Assembly (NCBI GenBank): GCA_032821775.1
Contig: JAVLRN010000005.1
Span: forward strand, 3,162,001 to 3,226,000
DNA: 64,000 nucleotides
Source of the DNA: Sanguinoderma infundibulare
Taxonomy: Eukaryota > Basidiomycota > Agaricomycetes > Polyporales > Polyporaceae
Direction of reading: 5' to 3'
In this document: one piece after another, positions 10,112-21,303 of the stretch
Layout of the letters: every line of letters starts with the position of its first letter
Numbering within the stretch: position 1 is the stretch's first letter
Notes under the pieces: model-generated
Told to the model about the DNA's origin: nothing
What the model saw: the letters and a program-made list of their open reading frames with translations, nothing else
The model's database searches: none
Made by a program: the position numbers and the translations under genes

Positions 10112-10554
10112 TTGTGAGAGTGAGATGGGTGGATGTGGGGTAGCGCAAGATGAGAGGGTGGTTAGTTGTTCTGGTTCAGGCGAAGACGCGTGGTTGGCGC
10201 CGAGACGCGGTCCAGTATCTGATTGTGACTGTGACGTACGTGCTACCGGCCGCGGATCCGGAGCGGCATGTATGCTCACAGCATTTTGAGGGTTTCCTTT
10301 CTTCCTTCATAACATCTCTTTCGCAGGCTGGCTTGCATGGGCTCCCCAGACTGCTCGCGGAGAACGATTCGAGAAGCACATCTCGGAGGGCCGACGGCAC
10401 CTAAATTTAAGCACCTAGCAGCCCCCTGCCAGGTGAGTGCTGAACTGGCTATAGTACGACAGCAGACAAAATGAATGCAGCGTATGCACTAATTAGATAC
10501 GAGCAACAATGAAGCCGGACAGCAGTACAGATGCATGGAGGCGGTGGAGGTCGG
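10112..10554. other. Intergenic region upstream of ORC2
   Basis: This lies between the ORC2 start and the stop of the small acidic-tail gene, both on the minus strand. It must hold the ORC2 promoter and possibly a 5' exon. I see no distinct element. Confidence 0.4.
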
Positions 10555-11378
10555 CTACTCTCCGTCCTTGACCTCCTCCATGGCCTCAGCCTTTCCCTCG
10601 CCGTTGGTCTCCTTGAGGCTCTCTTCGGCCTCTGCAGCCTCTTTGGCCTCACCCTCGGCATGTTCCTCTTCTGCGTGCTCCTCCCCCTCGGCGCCCTCCT
10701 CGCCCTCCTTGGCACCCTTGCTTCCAATGACGGTGGCGTTGATCCTGCACCGAATCCGTCGAATTGAATTCAGCGGGGGACGGGACGTCAAGTCAGCCGG
10801 GCTCGGTGCTCAAATAAACGCAAAAGGGACGCACGTGAGCATGACATGGACCTTCTCCTTCTCGCCCTCGCCGCCTTCGGGGTTCTCGAGCTCGACAGTG
10901 AACCGCTTGTTGCCCTTCCAGCCGTAGGACCCTGTCGCGAACGTGCTCGGGCTGAGGGTGGTGGTGCCGATGAAACCCGGGTCGGCGGACTGGGCGCTGG
11001 CCGCGTCGTCGTCGGGGGCGGTGTGTGTGATGTTGATGTGGATTGGCTGGGCGCGAGCCTTGAACGCGGACGCAGCGATGTTCGCCTGCAAGTGCAAGCA
11101 CGAGCCATCAGAAGTTGTCAACTGGGCGGTGGGGCAAGGAGGACGAGAGGCGTACCTTAGGACCCTTCTTTCCGCCGCGACTGCCGCGGCGAGTTTTAGG
11201 TGCAGCCTCTGCCTTCTCAGTCTTGGGGGCCTTTGCGCTCCGGGTGGTGGGGCCAGCGCCCTCCTCTTCAGCAGCGCGTTTCTTGGGCGCTAATACGAGG
11301 CAAGGAACTCTCAGTCACGCACGTTCCTTGTCTTACTCGCGCAGGCGGCGCCAGGAGAAAGTCGGGACACTTACGCAT
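10555..11378 (-). CDS. Small conserved protein with basic N-terminus and acidic C-terminal tail
   Basis: Four exons (11375-11378, 11156-11289, 10835-11085, 10555-10744) give 192 residues with phases that close exactly. Exon 1 is only ATGC, so the start codon and one base precede the first intron. The N-terminus (MPPKKRAAEEEG, then KTRRGSRGGKKGPK) looks nuclear or nucleic-acid binding. The middle (residues about 47-130) is a compact beta-rich segment containing PIHINITHT, SYGWKGNKRFTVEL and KVHVMLTINATVIGSK. The last 60 residues are mostly Glu, Ala, Gly and Lys. I do not recognise the family. The layout (globular core plus acidic tail) is like histone chaperones, but that is only an analogy. 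It is divergent to the downstream CMD-like gene. Confidence 0.72.
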
Positions 11379-11890
11379 CGTGAGGTCGTTAGAGTCGTTT
11401 AGCGGGGAATCCGGGAGTGTGAAGTGCAGGGGACGGGGGAGGGGAGCGGTGGTGGGAGTTGAGTAAAGAGGGGACGTGCGAAGAAATGTTGGGGGTAAAG
11501 TGTATTTACTCAGCACTGCGCGTGCGCCTGGGTCGCCCGATGCGTCCTCTTCGTCGCCCAATTCGGGGTGGAGAAAGCACGGACCCCATGACAACCCCCC
11601 GCTCTCCCAGTCCGTGCGAACAGACGGGTATGGCAACTGCACGCCAACAATGACATCACGCGTCCCCCAGACGCCCACACGCGTCGGTGGCCATCACCTG
11701 CTGCTTAGTCCTTACCCAGCATCGGCCACTCGTTCTTGATGTCGCCATTGTTTTGGTCTTCATCCTATGGCCAAGGAGGCCTGCATCGGTAAATACCCGC
11801 CAGTGGCGCAGTGACCAAGCTTGTATCCGCGCATTCATAAGGTACGAGCCCCTCTCCAACGTCCCGCCGCGCCCACCATTCTCACTTGCC
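11379..11890. promoter_or_regulatory. Divergent intergenic region
   Basis: These 512 bp separate two divergent start codons and must contain both promoters. No unambiguous TATA box or operator is evident. Confidence 0.35.
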
Positions 11891-13319
11891 ATGGCAGACC
11901 TCGCAACCGCTGAATTCCTCTCCAGCCTCAAGGTCGCGCGCCCCCTCAATACTCCCAATTCCCCGCCCTACCTCTGGGCCCAAGTCGCCGCCGTCTCCTT
12001 CAGCGCCTCCAACGTCCCAGAAGCCGTGCCTCTTGTCTTCCAGTACGCCCTGGACGACCTCGTCCAGTCCCAGACAGCAGCGGGCACCCAAGAGGGCCCA
12101 GCGCGCGAAGAGCAGCTCATCCTCGCCCGCAAGATCCGCGAGGCCGTCTTCCAGTCGGGGCTGCTCAGCGGCATAGCACGGGTGAGTCCCCCGCCGTGTA
12201 CCTGTACGCCGTTCCGGTCCCGATCGTCTTGTCCATCACGCGCACCTATGCACACTGTGCAGAATATAATGATAATCATACATCCAAATTACATGAGTAT
12301 ACGAGCATTTTACTTGCGTTGCCCCCGAGGGGATCCCACCGTCAGGGGACTAAAACCTGTAGACAGGGGCAACGCCGATGGTTGTTTCAGTTCACTGTAC
12401 AGTGTACACCGCGTTTTGCAAAACTGTGTCTCAATTTGCCACCCTTTCCCTAACGAGAACGATACATTTATCGCTCACCTCGTCAGTGCATTACGGCGCG
12501 GACAGGGTTTGGAGAACGTGTTCTCGATCTGCATCGCACCACTTGAATGCGGTCCTCGAACCTAGCGAGGCAATCATGCCGTTACCGACCTCGACTCCGA
12601 ACATGACGTACATTCCGAGCGGGGGAGGGAACGATAGCGCGACAACAGCGCGGTCTCAAACACCGGAATACTAACAGACGCACCGCTCGCAGGCAATGGA
12701 CAGCCTCATCGCGCTGCACAAAGTCATGCCCGAGCACCTGCGCGAGACAGACACCCTGCGGTGAGCTTCTCCCTCTCCGTCCAGAAAGCGAGCCTGATCG
12801 TGGCGACACAACAGCGACACGCGCAAGCCGCCCGCAGAGTGGGACAAGCGCGGCGCGGAGCTGTTCAACACCATCTACCGGGAGTCGGGTCCCTCGGTCC
12901 AGGGCCTCCTCAACACCGCATACCCCGACATATGTAAGTCTGCACCGTCCATTCCTCCCCCGCCTCATGCATCTCACCCTCCCCTCTTCCTGTCATCCTC
13001 GCGCTCCATGTTCGTCCCCTCTTCGCCCAAATATCGCCCCGCTACCGTCTGCCCTCGTCCAGGCTGGTTCTGCATGACGATCGGGTACGGCATGGCCTAC
13101 AGCGGCACCGACGTCCTCTCCGTCCTCGAGGTCATCTACCTCATGGTCGCCACGACGATCGCCATCGACGCGCCCCGCCAGCTCGGCTGGCACCTCGCCA
13201 ACGCGCGCCGGGCGGGCGCCGAGCTCTCCGAGGTGCGCGCCGTGCGCCAGATCGCCCTCGACGTCGCACGCAGGGCGGGCGTAAGGTGGAGGAGCGCGGT
13301 GCCGGACGTCGAGGCGTGA
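11891..13319 (+). CDS. Carboxymuconolactone decarboxylase / AhpD-like family protein
   Basis: Exons 11891-12181, 12693-12760, 12815-12933 and 13063-13319 join in phase to about 244 residues. The C-terminal half looks like an AhpD-like helical domain: ELFNTIYRESGPSV, NTAYPDICWFCMTIGYGMAY, VLEVIYLMVATTIAID, then LGWHLANARRAGA and VARRAGV. The AhpD peroxidase CxxC pair is absent, so peroxidase chemistry is unlikely; fungal members of this group have no settled function. The first intron is 511 bp, about eight times the local norm. The start is chosen at MADLATAEFLSSL because no earlier ATG stays in frame with a sensible 5' region. Confidence 0.78.
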
Positions 13320-14616
13320 CCGGTGGAGCGATGGGGCCCGAGATAAACTGTGTGAAGGCAGGAGACGTGAGGTGAGAGAGAGGGAGAGGGAGAGGGAGAA
13401 AAGGTGGCCAGTGGAAGAGCCGTGCAGTCCGCGGATGCACCGATGAGGGAGGATGATACTGTAGACCGTCGAGGGTTAGGACGCGCGGTATCAACCACCG
13501 AGATTGCTAAAAACGGGACGATACGCACACCACCTCGCTTCGTGCCACTTGATGACGTATATGGCGGAAGCCCTCTGACGGCGAGCGGTGCACAGCAGGA
13601 ACGTCAGCTGCATGTGGTTCGCCGGAAGACCATCGCGACGGGCCCGAGCCTGTTCGGTAGCCCGCCCATTGGCCTCCTCTAAGACCCTTCGCTCTTCACC
13701 CAGGTCGTAAAGTTTCGAAGCGTGTCTGTGCCTAGCTGCCGTCAGTACATTATGCAGACCTCTAGTTACCGTGTCAGGTCGCACAACGGAAGGACGCTCG
13801 CCAAGCCTCTCCGACGACGTCCGTCAGGTACGCACGCCCCGTCACAATGACCTGATTTGCATCCGCGACTCCCGGAACGTCTCCTGCGCAGCCAGATTAC
13901 GAACGCAAACATGATCAGCAGCCAATGCGTCTGCGTAAGCCAGGTACAGCAGCACATCGAGCCTCTCAAACCACGCAGGCCACGCAGAGCACTTATCAGC
14001 AGCGGCAGCACGCCAGAGCTCGTCGCGACGGGTGCGAGAAGCCCCAGGAACGAGCGGGAGAAGAGGGGGCTCCCGGAACTCTTCTTGCCGCACCCTCCGC
14101 AGACCGAAGGCTTTGTCGCGAAGAAGCCTAGACGTGCATGGGTGGAGGTGGAGCTGCAGGAGCCACCTCATTAACACGCCTGGGAACCAAACCCAATCAA
14201 GCCAGCCTGAGCTTGTCGGACAGCACGATATCGAACGCCGTCCAGAGCTTCTCTTCGCTTCCTCTTCCTCTTCGTGGGATAAGACGCGGGTGAAGCGGAC
14301 GAAGAGGATGTCACAAGCACAACGGCGGGCCGCCCAGTTCCGAGGCACGTTGCCTTGCACGCTCGGCGAACGGGAAAGGGGGGAGGCCTAGAGAGCGATG
14401 GTCATAGTCATAGTCACTATGATACGATACAACGTCACCGGGGGACGTACTACGGCCAAAGAACACCGCACCCAGGCGGACGCCACGGTCGATCCGACTT
14501 GGCCCAGATACAGATACAGAGCTATACAGAGCCGGATGCTAGGACTAGAACCGCAAAGTCGAAGCAGAAGCTAGTCGAGATAGCCCGGCGAGCCGCCGCC
14601 GTGGAGCAGGAGCGTT
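13320..14616. other. Intergenic stretch, no supported gene
   Basis: A 172-codon open frame on the minus strand at 13842-14360 lacks a usable ATG and splice structure. The rest holds the 3' flanks of the CMD-like gene and of SF3B4. Nothing more is supported. Confidence 0.4.
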
Positions 14617-16073
14617 TCACATCTGCGGCGGAGGCTGCATGTACTGCGGTGGTGGGGCCATGCCGCCCGGGGGGCCCATCATCGGCGGAGGAGGCATCAT
14701 GCCTGGCATCCCCTGTGGGACGTAGCCAGAAGGGGGAGGAGGAGCGAACCCAGCTTGGGGGTTGTAGACCGGGACGCCAGGCGGCGGTGGAGGTGGGACG
14801 CCCATGGGCATACCCTGCGGTGGGGGCATGCCCTGCATCGGGGGCGGGGGCATGGGCATTCCCTGGGGCATGCCCTGGGGGACGATGGTCTGCTGCGGAG
14901 TGAACCCAGCGGGGGGTGGCGGGGGTGGCGCCGCTGCGAGAGCCCCGGCGAACTGTCCTTGGTATGCGCCCTGTGGGTACCCGGGCATCGGAGGCCGCGC
15001 ACCAAACGCGCCCATTGGGGCTGGCGGCGGGCGTGCCGCGACGGGAAGCGCATTGTTCTTGCGGGCTTGGGCGGCAAGGAGCCGCTCGGCTGGGGTGCCG
15101 TGGCGTTCGCCCTTGCCATCCTTTTTGAACGCGTACTGGACGGTGATGGCCTTGTTCATGAGGAACTGGCCGTTCATGGACTCGATCGCGGCGTCGGACG
15201 ACTCGAAATCGGTGTAGGAGACGAAGCCGTAGCCTTTAGACTTCCCACTTTGTGGGTCGCGCGCAATCTGGGGCGCGGTCACAGTTGCAGTGGCAGTCGC
15301 AATCATCGTTCGCGATAACGAAGTGGAGCAGGCGGGATTGGGGAATGACAAATGAGTGCCATCAGGAGTTGGAATGGAAGGAAATGGATGGGTATGCAGA
15401 GGGACATTGAGAGGAGGCATGTGGCGAGCGGATATACGACGTACCTTAGCAGTAGTAGCCATCATGCCAAACGCGCTGAACGTGTCGTAAAGCAAACGTT
15501 CGTCCACGTTCTCGTCGAGGTTTCCAATAAACAGGTTCGCGCCCACGTCGAGTTGCTTTTTGTCAGAAGAAGCCTAGAGATACCGAGAGGTCATATGAGA
15601 TATGTCGTGGGGCAGGGTGCAGTAGCGGAGACAGAACGCAGAGAACAGGGATGCATCTTAGCTATCGTTCGTCCAAGGAAAGGCATTATTACGAACCTTG
15701 TTCACCCTGATGGGCTTCCCCCATAGTTTGATCTGGTTCATAATCTTGCAGGCATACTCTGCATCCTCCTCGGTCAAAAACTCACAGAAACCATAACCCT
15801 GGTGCGCCATAGATATACGGTCCTTCGGCAAATGAACGTTCACTATTACACGTGCATTCCACATGTTAAGCCGGGAAGGTGCAACTAGAACGGGCTGTAC
15901 TCACCGACTGGCCCGGCCTGCAACATCAACTCCCAAACGAGTGCATCCGTGCACCGCTCGTCCAAGTTTCCCTGCAGTCCAAACCTTGAGCATGCACGAA
16001 TTCGAGACATGGGTTCTGGACGCACCAAGTACACCGTCGCCTCCTGGTTCCTGTCATCTTGTGGCCGAGACAT
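14617..16073 (-). CDS. SF3B4: Splicing factor 3b subunit 4 (SF3B4/Hsh49)
   Basis: Five exons (16026-16073, 15905-15971, 15697-15842, 15445-15573, 14617-15267) encode 346 residues. RRM1 spans about residues 13-90: TVYLGNLDERC as RNP2-type strand, GYGFCEF as RNP1. RRM2 spans about residues 100-185: [11 protein letters not shown] and KGYGFVSY. The tail is a long Pro/Gly/Met-rich region ([15 protein letters not shown] repeats) typical of the family. In U2 snRNP this subunit sits on the SF3b complex and contacts pre-mRNA near the branch site. It starts [17 protein letters not shown]; length is normal for fungal homologues. The gene is intron-rich, like its neighbours. Confidence 0.95.
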
Positions 16074-17273
16074 GGTGGTGGTCAGCGAGGACGTCGAAAA
16101 CGGGGGAGTGTGCCTGTGACCGCGGGTTTGTCACCGCCGAGCGCCGTGACCACGAAGAGTGGCAATCGTCTGCCAAGTGCCATCCTCTTGCGCCTTCTAC
16201 ACCGCGTTCGCGCCTGGACCCTTGGCTTGCTTCATCATCTGCACTGGCCGATATGTGTCCCACCTTTGTAACTTCCGGCGATGCAGCATGTCAAACATAG
16301 GTGACCTCCGTTCCATGTTCAGCCCAGCTCGGAGCCCCAGGAGAGAAATAGCGACAAAAGCGGCGAACATACTACCATGCAATTCAACACGAGGCATACT
16401 GCAGGCTTCCAGTGACGCAAAGGAGTATGCGGAATTGCTGTACGTGCGCCAGTTCGATTCACTCTCTCGCTCGTCTTACTAGGGGCGATAAGCTGGCACA
16501 GATCTCGTGTCCCCTAATCCTGTGCTGGGAGATAGGGCTCACGAAGCCACCCTCGAACGAGAGAGTTGTGCGCCTCCGCAATACCTCCGCCTCTCGGGCT
16601 GCGCTGACAGAGACGAGCTCGGCGGGTATTATCGCATGGTCAGAATCGAAATGTCACAGAACTTGCGCAATTGTGGCCAGTCCTTATCCGCCTCCCGGAG
16701 CGGCTTAGCATCATCGTCGTCCAACCCGGACAAGGGTTCGCCGGCCAATGGGCGCATCCAGGAAACGCGCTTTGCGCTTTTGGCGATGCATACGGGCGGG
16801 TGTGTTGCAAACTCGGCATGCTGCCTACCGATCAATCCCGCCCACGTTGGAGCGCGAGGCTTTGCGCCCGCCCCGGCGTTCCCCTAACCAGCACTGGCCC
16901 GGACACAATTGGCAATCGCGAGGAGCCTCGGCACCATGCGGCGGAGAATCCGGTGGCTCCTTCGACATTTTCGCCCGCTTGGAAGCGCACGGTGACGCGG
17001 TGACCAAGGCGGTAGGGGCCGCCGACTGCGCTGCCGGGCGGTTCGAGGGGAGGGATTTTGCGTGGCTAAGGACGCATCGGCGCGATGGATCTCAGATCCC
17101 ATGAACCCTGTCGAGGTCGCAAATACTTAAGGCCTCCGACATGCAGCCTCCGTTTGGCCGCCAAGCACTCCCGTTTCATTTTCCTGCTTCGTGCCTTTGT
17201 TTTTCGTCGTCACCCTCGACGTTCGGCGCCGTTGCCCCCTTCCAGCACTCGATCCGCTTAATTTCTGCTCATC
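16074..17273. other. Intergenic stretch, no supported gene
   Basis: These 1.2 kb lie between the divergent SF3B4 and the secreted peptide gene. Open frames on both strands overlap each other without splice support. A TATA-like AATACTTAAG at about 17122-17131 lies near 145 bp upstream of the peptide start. Confidence 0.4.
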
Positions 17274-17596
17274 ATGTACTCCCGACTCTTCGTCCTCTTC
17301 GCTGCCATCATGGCGCTCGCGCTCCTCGTCGCTGCCAACCCGGTTCCCAACCAGGACGGCGTTCTTGTCAAAAAGGCGCTGAAGCAGTACGACATGAAGC
17401 GGGCCATTGCGAACGCCAAGGCTCGCCGCGAGGGTCATCCCACTCCTAGCCCGTGAGTGCTCCATCCATTTCTTGAAGCCGTCATTGCTGACACGCATTG
17501 TCTAGACACCACCGCCGTGAAGGCCACCCTACTCCGAGTCCCACCCACCACCGTCGCGATGGCCACCCGACGCCGAGTCCCACTCACCACCACTAA
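17274..17596 (+). CDS. Secreted Kex2-type repeat peptide precursor
   Basis: Exons 17274-17452 and 17506-17596 encode 89 residues. The first 21 form a signal peptide (MYSRLFVLFAAIMALALLVAA). A short pro-region follows with dibasic sites KK and KR (DMKR). Then come three units built on the core GHPTPSP, each preceded by RR: RREGHPTPSP, HHRREGHPTPSP and HHRRDGHPTPSP, ending THHH. Cleavage after each RR by a Kex2-like protease in the Golgi would release three near-identical peptides of about 10-12 residues. The intron splits the first unit. I know no named family for it. It could be a peptide signal, a RiPP-type precursor or a small secreted effector. No DUF3328/UstY-like or other tailoring gene is nearby. 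Confidence 0.75.
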
Positions 17597-18309
17597 ACGT
17601 AGTGCCGCGCACGCCACCACCCCGCCAAGATAGGTGCGCGCTCCCCTAACCCCTCACTGCGTTCTCCGCCTGCAATGGCTTATCCCGACGCTCGCGGCCT
17701 CACAGACATGCTTCCCACTCTCCCGCTATCCGTTCTCGCGCTGTTGTACACCACGTCCCTGTGAAGACGCTATCCGTGTAGCAGAGATGACCCCTTTAAC
17801 TTTCCCGTTCATGTATTCGGACACGACCAGCAGGACCCCTCTGCAAGATCGCTCGAACGTTTGTAATTAGGCTCGGCACAGGCCTCGGTGTCGATTGCGT
17901 ACGTTCCTCGCCTTGCTGTCCCTGCATGTATCTAGTAAACCGTTGGACCTTTCGTTACGTTATAGACAATTGCTCGACGTTGTTTGACAGTTTGATGTGA
18001 AGCTCGGCATCGAGTTCTCAATCTCCATGCCCTATATGAACATCACAGCTACAGTAGACCCTCTCCAACATAACGTCGTTCAGGTAGCTGCCGGGCATGA
18101 TCCAGAGGCCCGATTTGATAGTTAGACCCGTGAGCCTCGCGGACCAGGGCGGGCAGGAGGCGGAGTCCATGGAGATCTATGGAGACTGGGGATCTTCTCC
18201 AGCGCCGGAATGAAAGATCGTCATGCTTGACTGCTAAGCAAGCCGAATGAGGTTTGTTGTGGATGGCCGAGTACTCTGCAATCAGTTGTAATGTCAGCGA
18301 AGACGCCAT
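17597..18309. other. Intergenic stretch between peptide gene and tRNA
   Basis: This is the 3' flank of the peptide gene and 5' flank of the tRNA. No gene or repeat is seen. Confidence 0.4.
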
Positions 18310-18389
18310 GGCGCTATAGTGTAGTGGTTATCACTTGGGATTCTGAGCCTTGCTTTCCCAAAACCCAGGTTCGAGCCCTGGTAGCGCCT
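18310..18389 (+). tRNA. tRNA-Gln (anticodon CTG) with short intron
   Basis: Acceptor strands GGCGCTA (18310-18316) and TAGCGCC (18382-18388) pair perfectly. The D-arm region AGTGTAGTGGTTATCAC is the eukaryotic tRNA-Gln type. The anticodon stem TGGGA/TCCCA encloses TTCTGA, with CTG at positions 34-36, followed by an intron of about 8 nt (GCCTTGCT) after position 37. The T-arm is CCAGG-TTCGAGC-CCTGG. Removing the intron leaves 72 nt including the discriminator base. It would read CAG codons. Confidence 0.92.
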
Positions 18390-18787
18390 GTAATGGGATT
18401 TGATTTCTTTTGTTCGAACAGTTGACCAAGAACCTCATTGCGGGCTTCAAGTTGCTTTTGAAACCACTGGACGCTACTACTTAAACTCCCAGACAGCTTG
18501 AAACTTCCAAGTCCTTGCGATGATAAATCGGACTTGTCGCCGATATTGACGCTGTCTAGGGCATCTGAGTCCCTGCGTCATGACACAAGTTCGGGACTGC
18601 TACAAAGCGACATCAACCGCCTTATGTTATTACACGAAGGACCGGGTATGTATTAACCAGGTATACAAGAAGGCGTTGAGGAATACATGTCAAGAAAGCA
18701 GTCGGAAAAGACCAACACATCAGTACAAACAGCAGCGTCCGTTCGCGAAAGCAAGTCCGCACTAGATCCGCATACTTGTCATAAAAC
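18390..18787. other. Intergenic stretch downstream of tRNA
   Basis: This holds the 3' flank of the M50B-like gene. No gene is seen. Confidence 0.4.
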
Positions 18788-20386
18788 CTACCACCGGCGG
18801 AACAGGACTGCCGTCGTGGCGGCGACACACACCACCATCGAGGACAGCGTCGCGGGCAAGAGCTGCATGGCGCCGCTCGAGCCCGGCACGGGCAGGAAGT
18901 GCTTGGAGTCTTGTGCTTGCTGCGATGCGGATTCCTACAAGCGGAAGAACGGTCACCGTGTGTTGTTGCGTGTGCGTGTGGAGCGTACACACCTTGAAGG
19001 CTGCCAGGCCGACGAGGATGCCTGCCGCGAAGAACGCGATGGCAATGATGAGCCAAATGACGCCCCACACTGCGCGGGCTGGTCAACACGTGTGCATAGG
19101 CGAGACGACTACCGACTCGGGATTACCTTGTGATGGGCAGCATCCGCAGATCTCGGCGAAGGACGAGGCGTCCGACCCGTTGACTTTCCGGGCGATGGTG
19201 TCGTCTGACGGGCGTGGATGAGGCTTAACGAATATGTGGAAAAGGGCGCGGGGAACGCACCGACGACGTCCCACAGGACATACATGTCGGACATGACACC
19301 GATGAAAAGCACCTAAAAGACGGTGAGAACGGGTGAAATGGATCAGAGATGGAGTCACCCACGAAGTATCTCAACGCGACGCCGCCACCCACGAACCAGA
19401 AGAGGACGATCAAGCCAGACATGCCGAGGATCAGCAACCAAGTTCTGAAAGAGCGCGCGTCAATGAGCACCACCTCGTCAGACTGAGTATGAACTGGTGC
19501 ACGCACAGCCAGTTCCGCCTCGCCCACCAGAGCGTGAAGAGAAAGAAGGCAGCGAGAACGAGAGATGCGACCTTGCTCGCGTTCGTGTCAAACCCGCAGG
19601 CGATCAGCGCGGCACCGATGAGCGATGAGCCGAGGTATCCCGCAGGGAGGGTGATCCACGGGATGCCTCCCGACATTCGCGTTGCCCCTCCTTCATCCGC
19701 TGCATGCGCCCCACACGGTCAACGAAGCGTATTGGCTAGTCTGAAGAAGCGAACACTCACGGTCTAGTTCGATGGAATGTATGTGCGCGCATGTGAGGAC
19801 TGTTTCGGTTTTTCGTCAACATCACCGCCGCCGCCATGCAGAATCAAGCACGCTCACCGCCAGCAAAGGCATGGCTCATCTGGATCGTCACAAGACGTCA
19901 TAGTCAGCATCTCTGGTCTGCGCTTCAACCAAAGATCGCGATCGCGCACCTCATGGAATCCTACAGTCAACAGCCTTCGCGAACCTTGTCAGCCTTGCGC
20001 AGCATGATGGAACAGCCTCCATCCGACCGTACATCCCGTACGCTCCAGCGTGGACACCAACCAGAAAGACACTACTCACTTGAACGGATAGACTGCAAGC
20101 CATCGTCAAAACACCGCGAACCTTGCGATCCAGTGGAGCAACACTCACTTATGACAGACAGATAGGGCATATGCCTGTGCAACCCCACAAACGATCAGCC
20201 GGGCTGGCCCAACATCGCGGCGCCAAGGCTGAGGACTCACCATAGGATGAAGATCACGACGATGTAGACTCCCGCGACGATAAGCGTCGTACGCTGCGTC
20301 GAGTTGGGCGTGAGCGAGTCGGTCGCGCGCCGTGCGAGGGCCGCGAAATTGTGGTCTTGGACGGGGAACGCGTCGACGTAGGGCAT
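18788..20386 (-). CDS. Peptidase M50B-like membrane metalloprotease
   Basis: Twelve exons (20241-20386, 20149-20174, 20080-20092, 19950-19974, 19858-19879, 19761-19799, 19507-19699, 19363-19444, 19261-19312, 19127-19204, 18993-19078, 18788-18934) join in phase to 302 residues. The zinc motif is GFHEMSHAFAG (HExxH) at about residue 68, after a first membrane segment (TLIVAGVYIVVIFILW). HIHSIELDPDEGGATR and GGIPWITLPAGYLGSS follow, a hallmark of this fungal and plant M50B-like family. Further membrane segments are SLVLAAFFLFTLWW, WLLILGMSGLIVLFWFVGG, VWGVIWLIIAIAFFAAGIL and a C-terminal one. Such proteins are predicted intramembrane proteases; the substrate is unknown. Five consecutive exons of 13-39 nt encode the catalytic region, including a 13 nt exon. 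Confidence 0.87.
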
Positions 20387-21303
20387 CGCGGGTCGTCGGA
20401 GGGCGTTGATGGGGAGGAGATGGTGCAGAATGAAGCGGAGAGGACGGTGTGGAGTATTTAAGGTGGGCACGGGGTGGCTGCGGACGTGCAGTTGGACGGC
20501 TGAAGGCAAGAAGCTCACGCCAAGCGTCGCTGCCTGGTCGCTGCCGCCTTTGGTTCTGCGCGCCCCGGAGTGGCGGAGCCCGCTTCCCGCCGGCTGATTC
20601 TCACTGCGCACGGTTGGCAAAACGATCTGCAGGTCCCTCACGGCTCGAGCATTGCCACAGTCCGCAGCGAGAACCATTTCATGGCCGGAGGATCATCCAA
20701 CACGGCTTGCAGACGAGGACAGCCAACACCGCTGCCTCGTCCGATTCTCGCATGCTGGATTTGCGCGAGGGCGTCCTCGGACGCCTCGTGGTGAGTGTTC
20801 CATTCATTTTCATAGCCTCGTGACTAGTGCTCCCCGCATTCGGATGGTTTGACAAAGGTTCCTGCATTGTTTTAAATAACACACGTGTCTCTAGCTAGTT
20901 TGATAGGCAAGGCCGTCGTTCTCCTGCCAGCGTACATGCCTTTCAAATGCTCGCTAGCTTCCGGTTGTCAACAAATTTTCGCGAAGGAAGTCTAGAAAGA
21001 GTGAGTTAAGCCATTACGATTGTTCCTAGCGTCCGACGTTGAGACAAAGTCTGTCGCTTCGATATAGCCCTGTGGTGGTTATGTGCACTTCACCAAGTAT
21101 AATGCTTTGCAAATCGTAACCGCGGCGATCAAAAGTGCTACTGACGGAAACTCGAAGCCATTTCTGTTCGGCATGCCCAAAGTTGGCTGTATCTGTATGC
21201 TTCTAGGGATTACCGTTATGGTAAACACAGGCGTACGATCTCGTTGCCTGATGGCATACTGGACGCGGAAAGGCAAGCGAAACATACTCTCCTCCATTCA
21301 GGA
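20387..21303. other. Intergenic stretch, no supported gene
   Basis: This is upstream of the M50B-like gene and downstream of the F-box gene. No gene with splice or family support. The last about 40 bp before 21304 resemble the 3' flank of the F-box paralogue ending at 8375. Confidence 0.4.

Noticed and set aside
13842..14360. 172-codon minus-strand frame
   Set aside because: No ATG in a usable place, no splice support, no family match.
14355..15318. Plus-strand frames opposite SF3B4
   Set aside because: Antisense of the Pro/Gly/Met tail and RRM2; no splice or start evidence.
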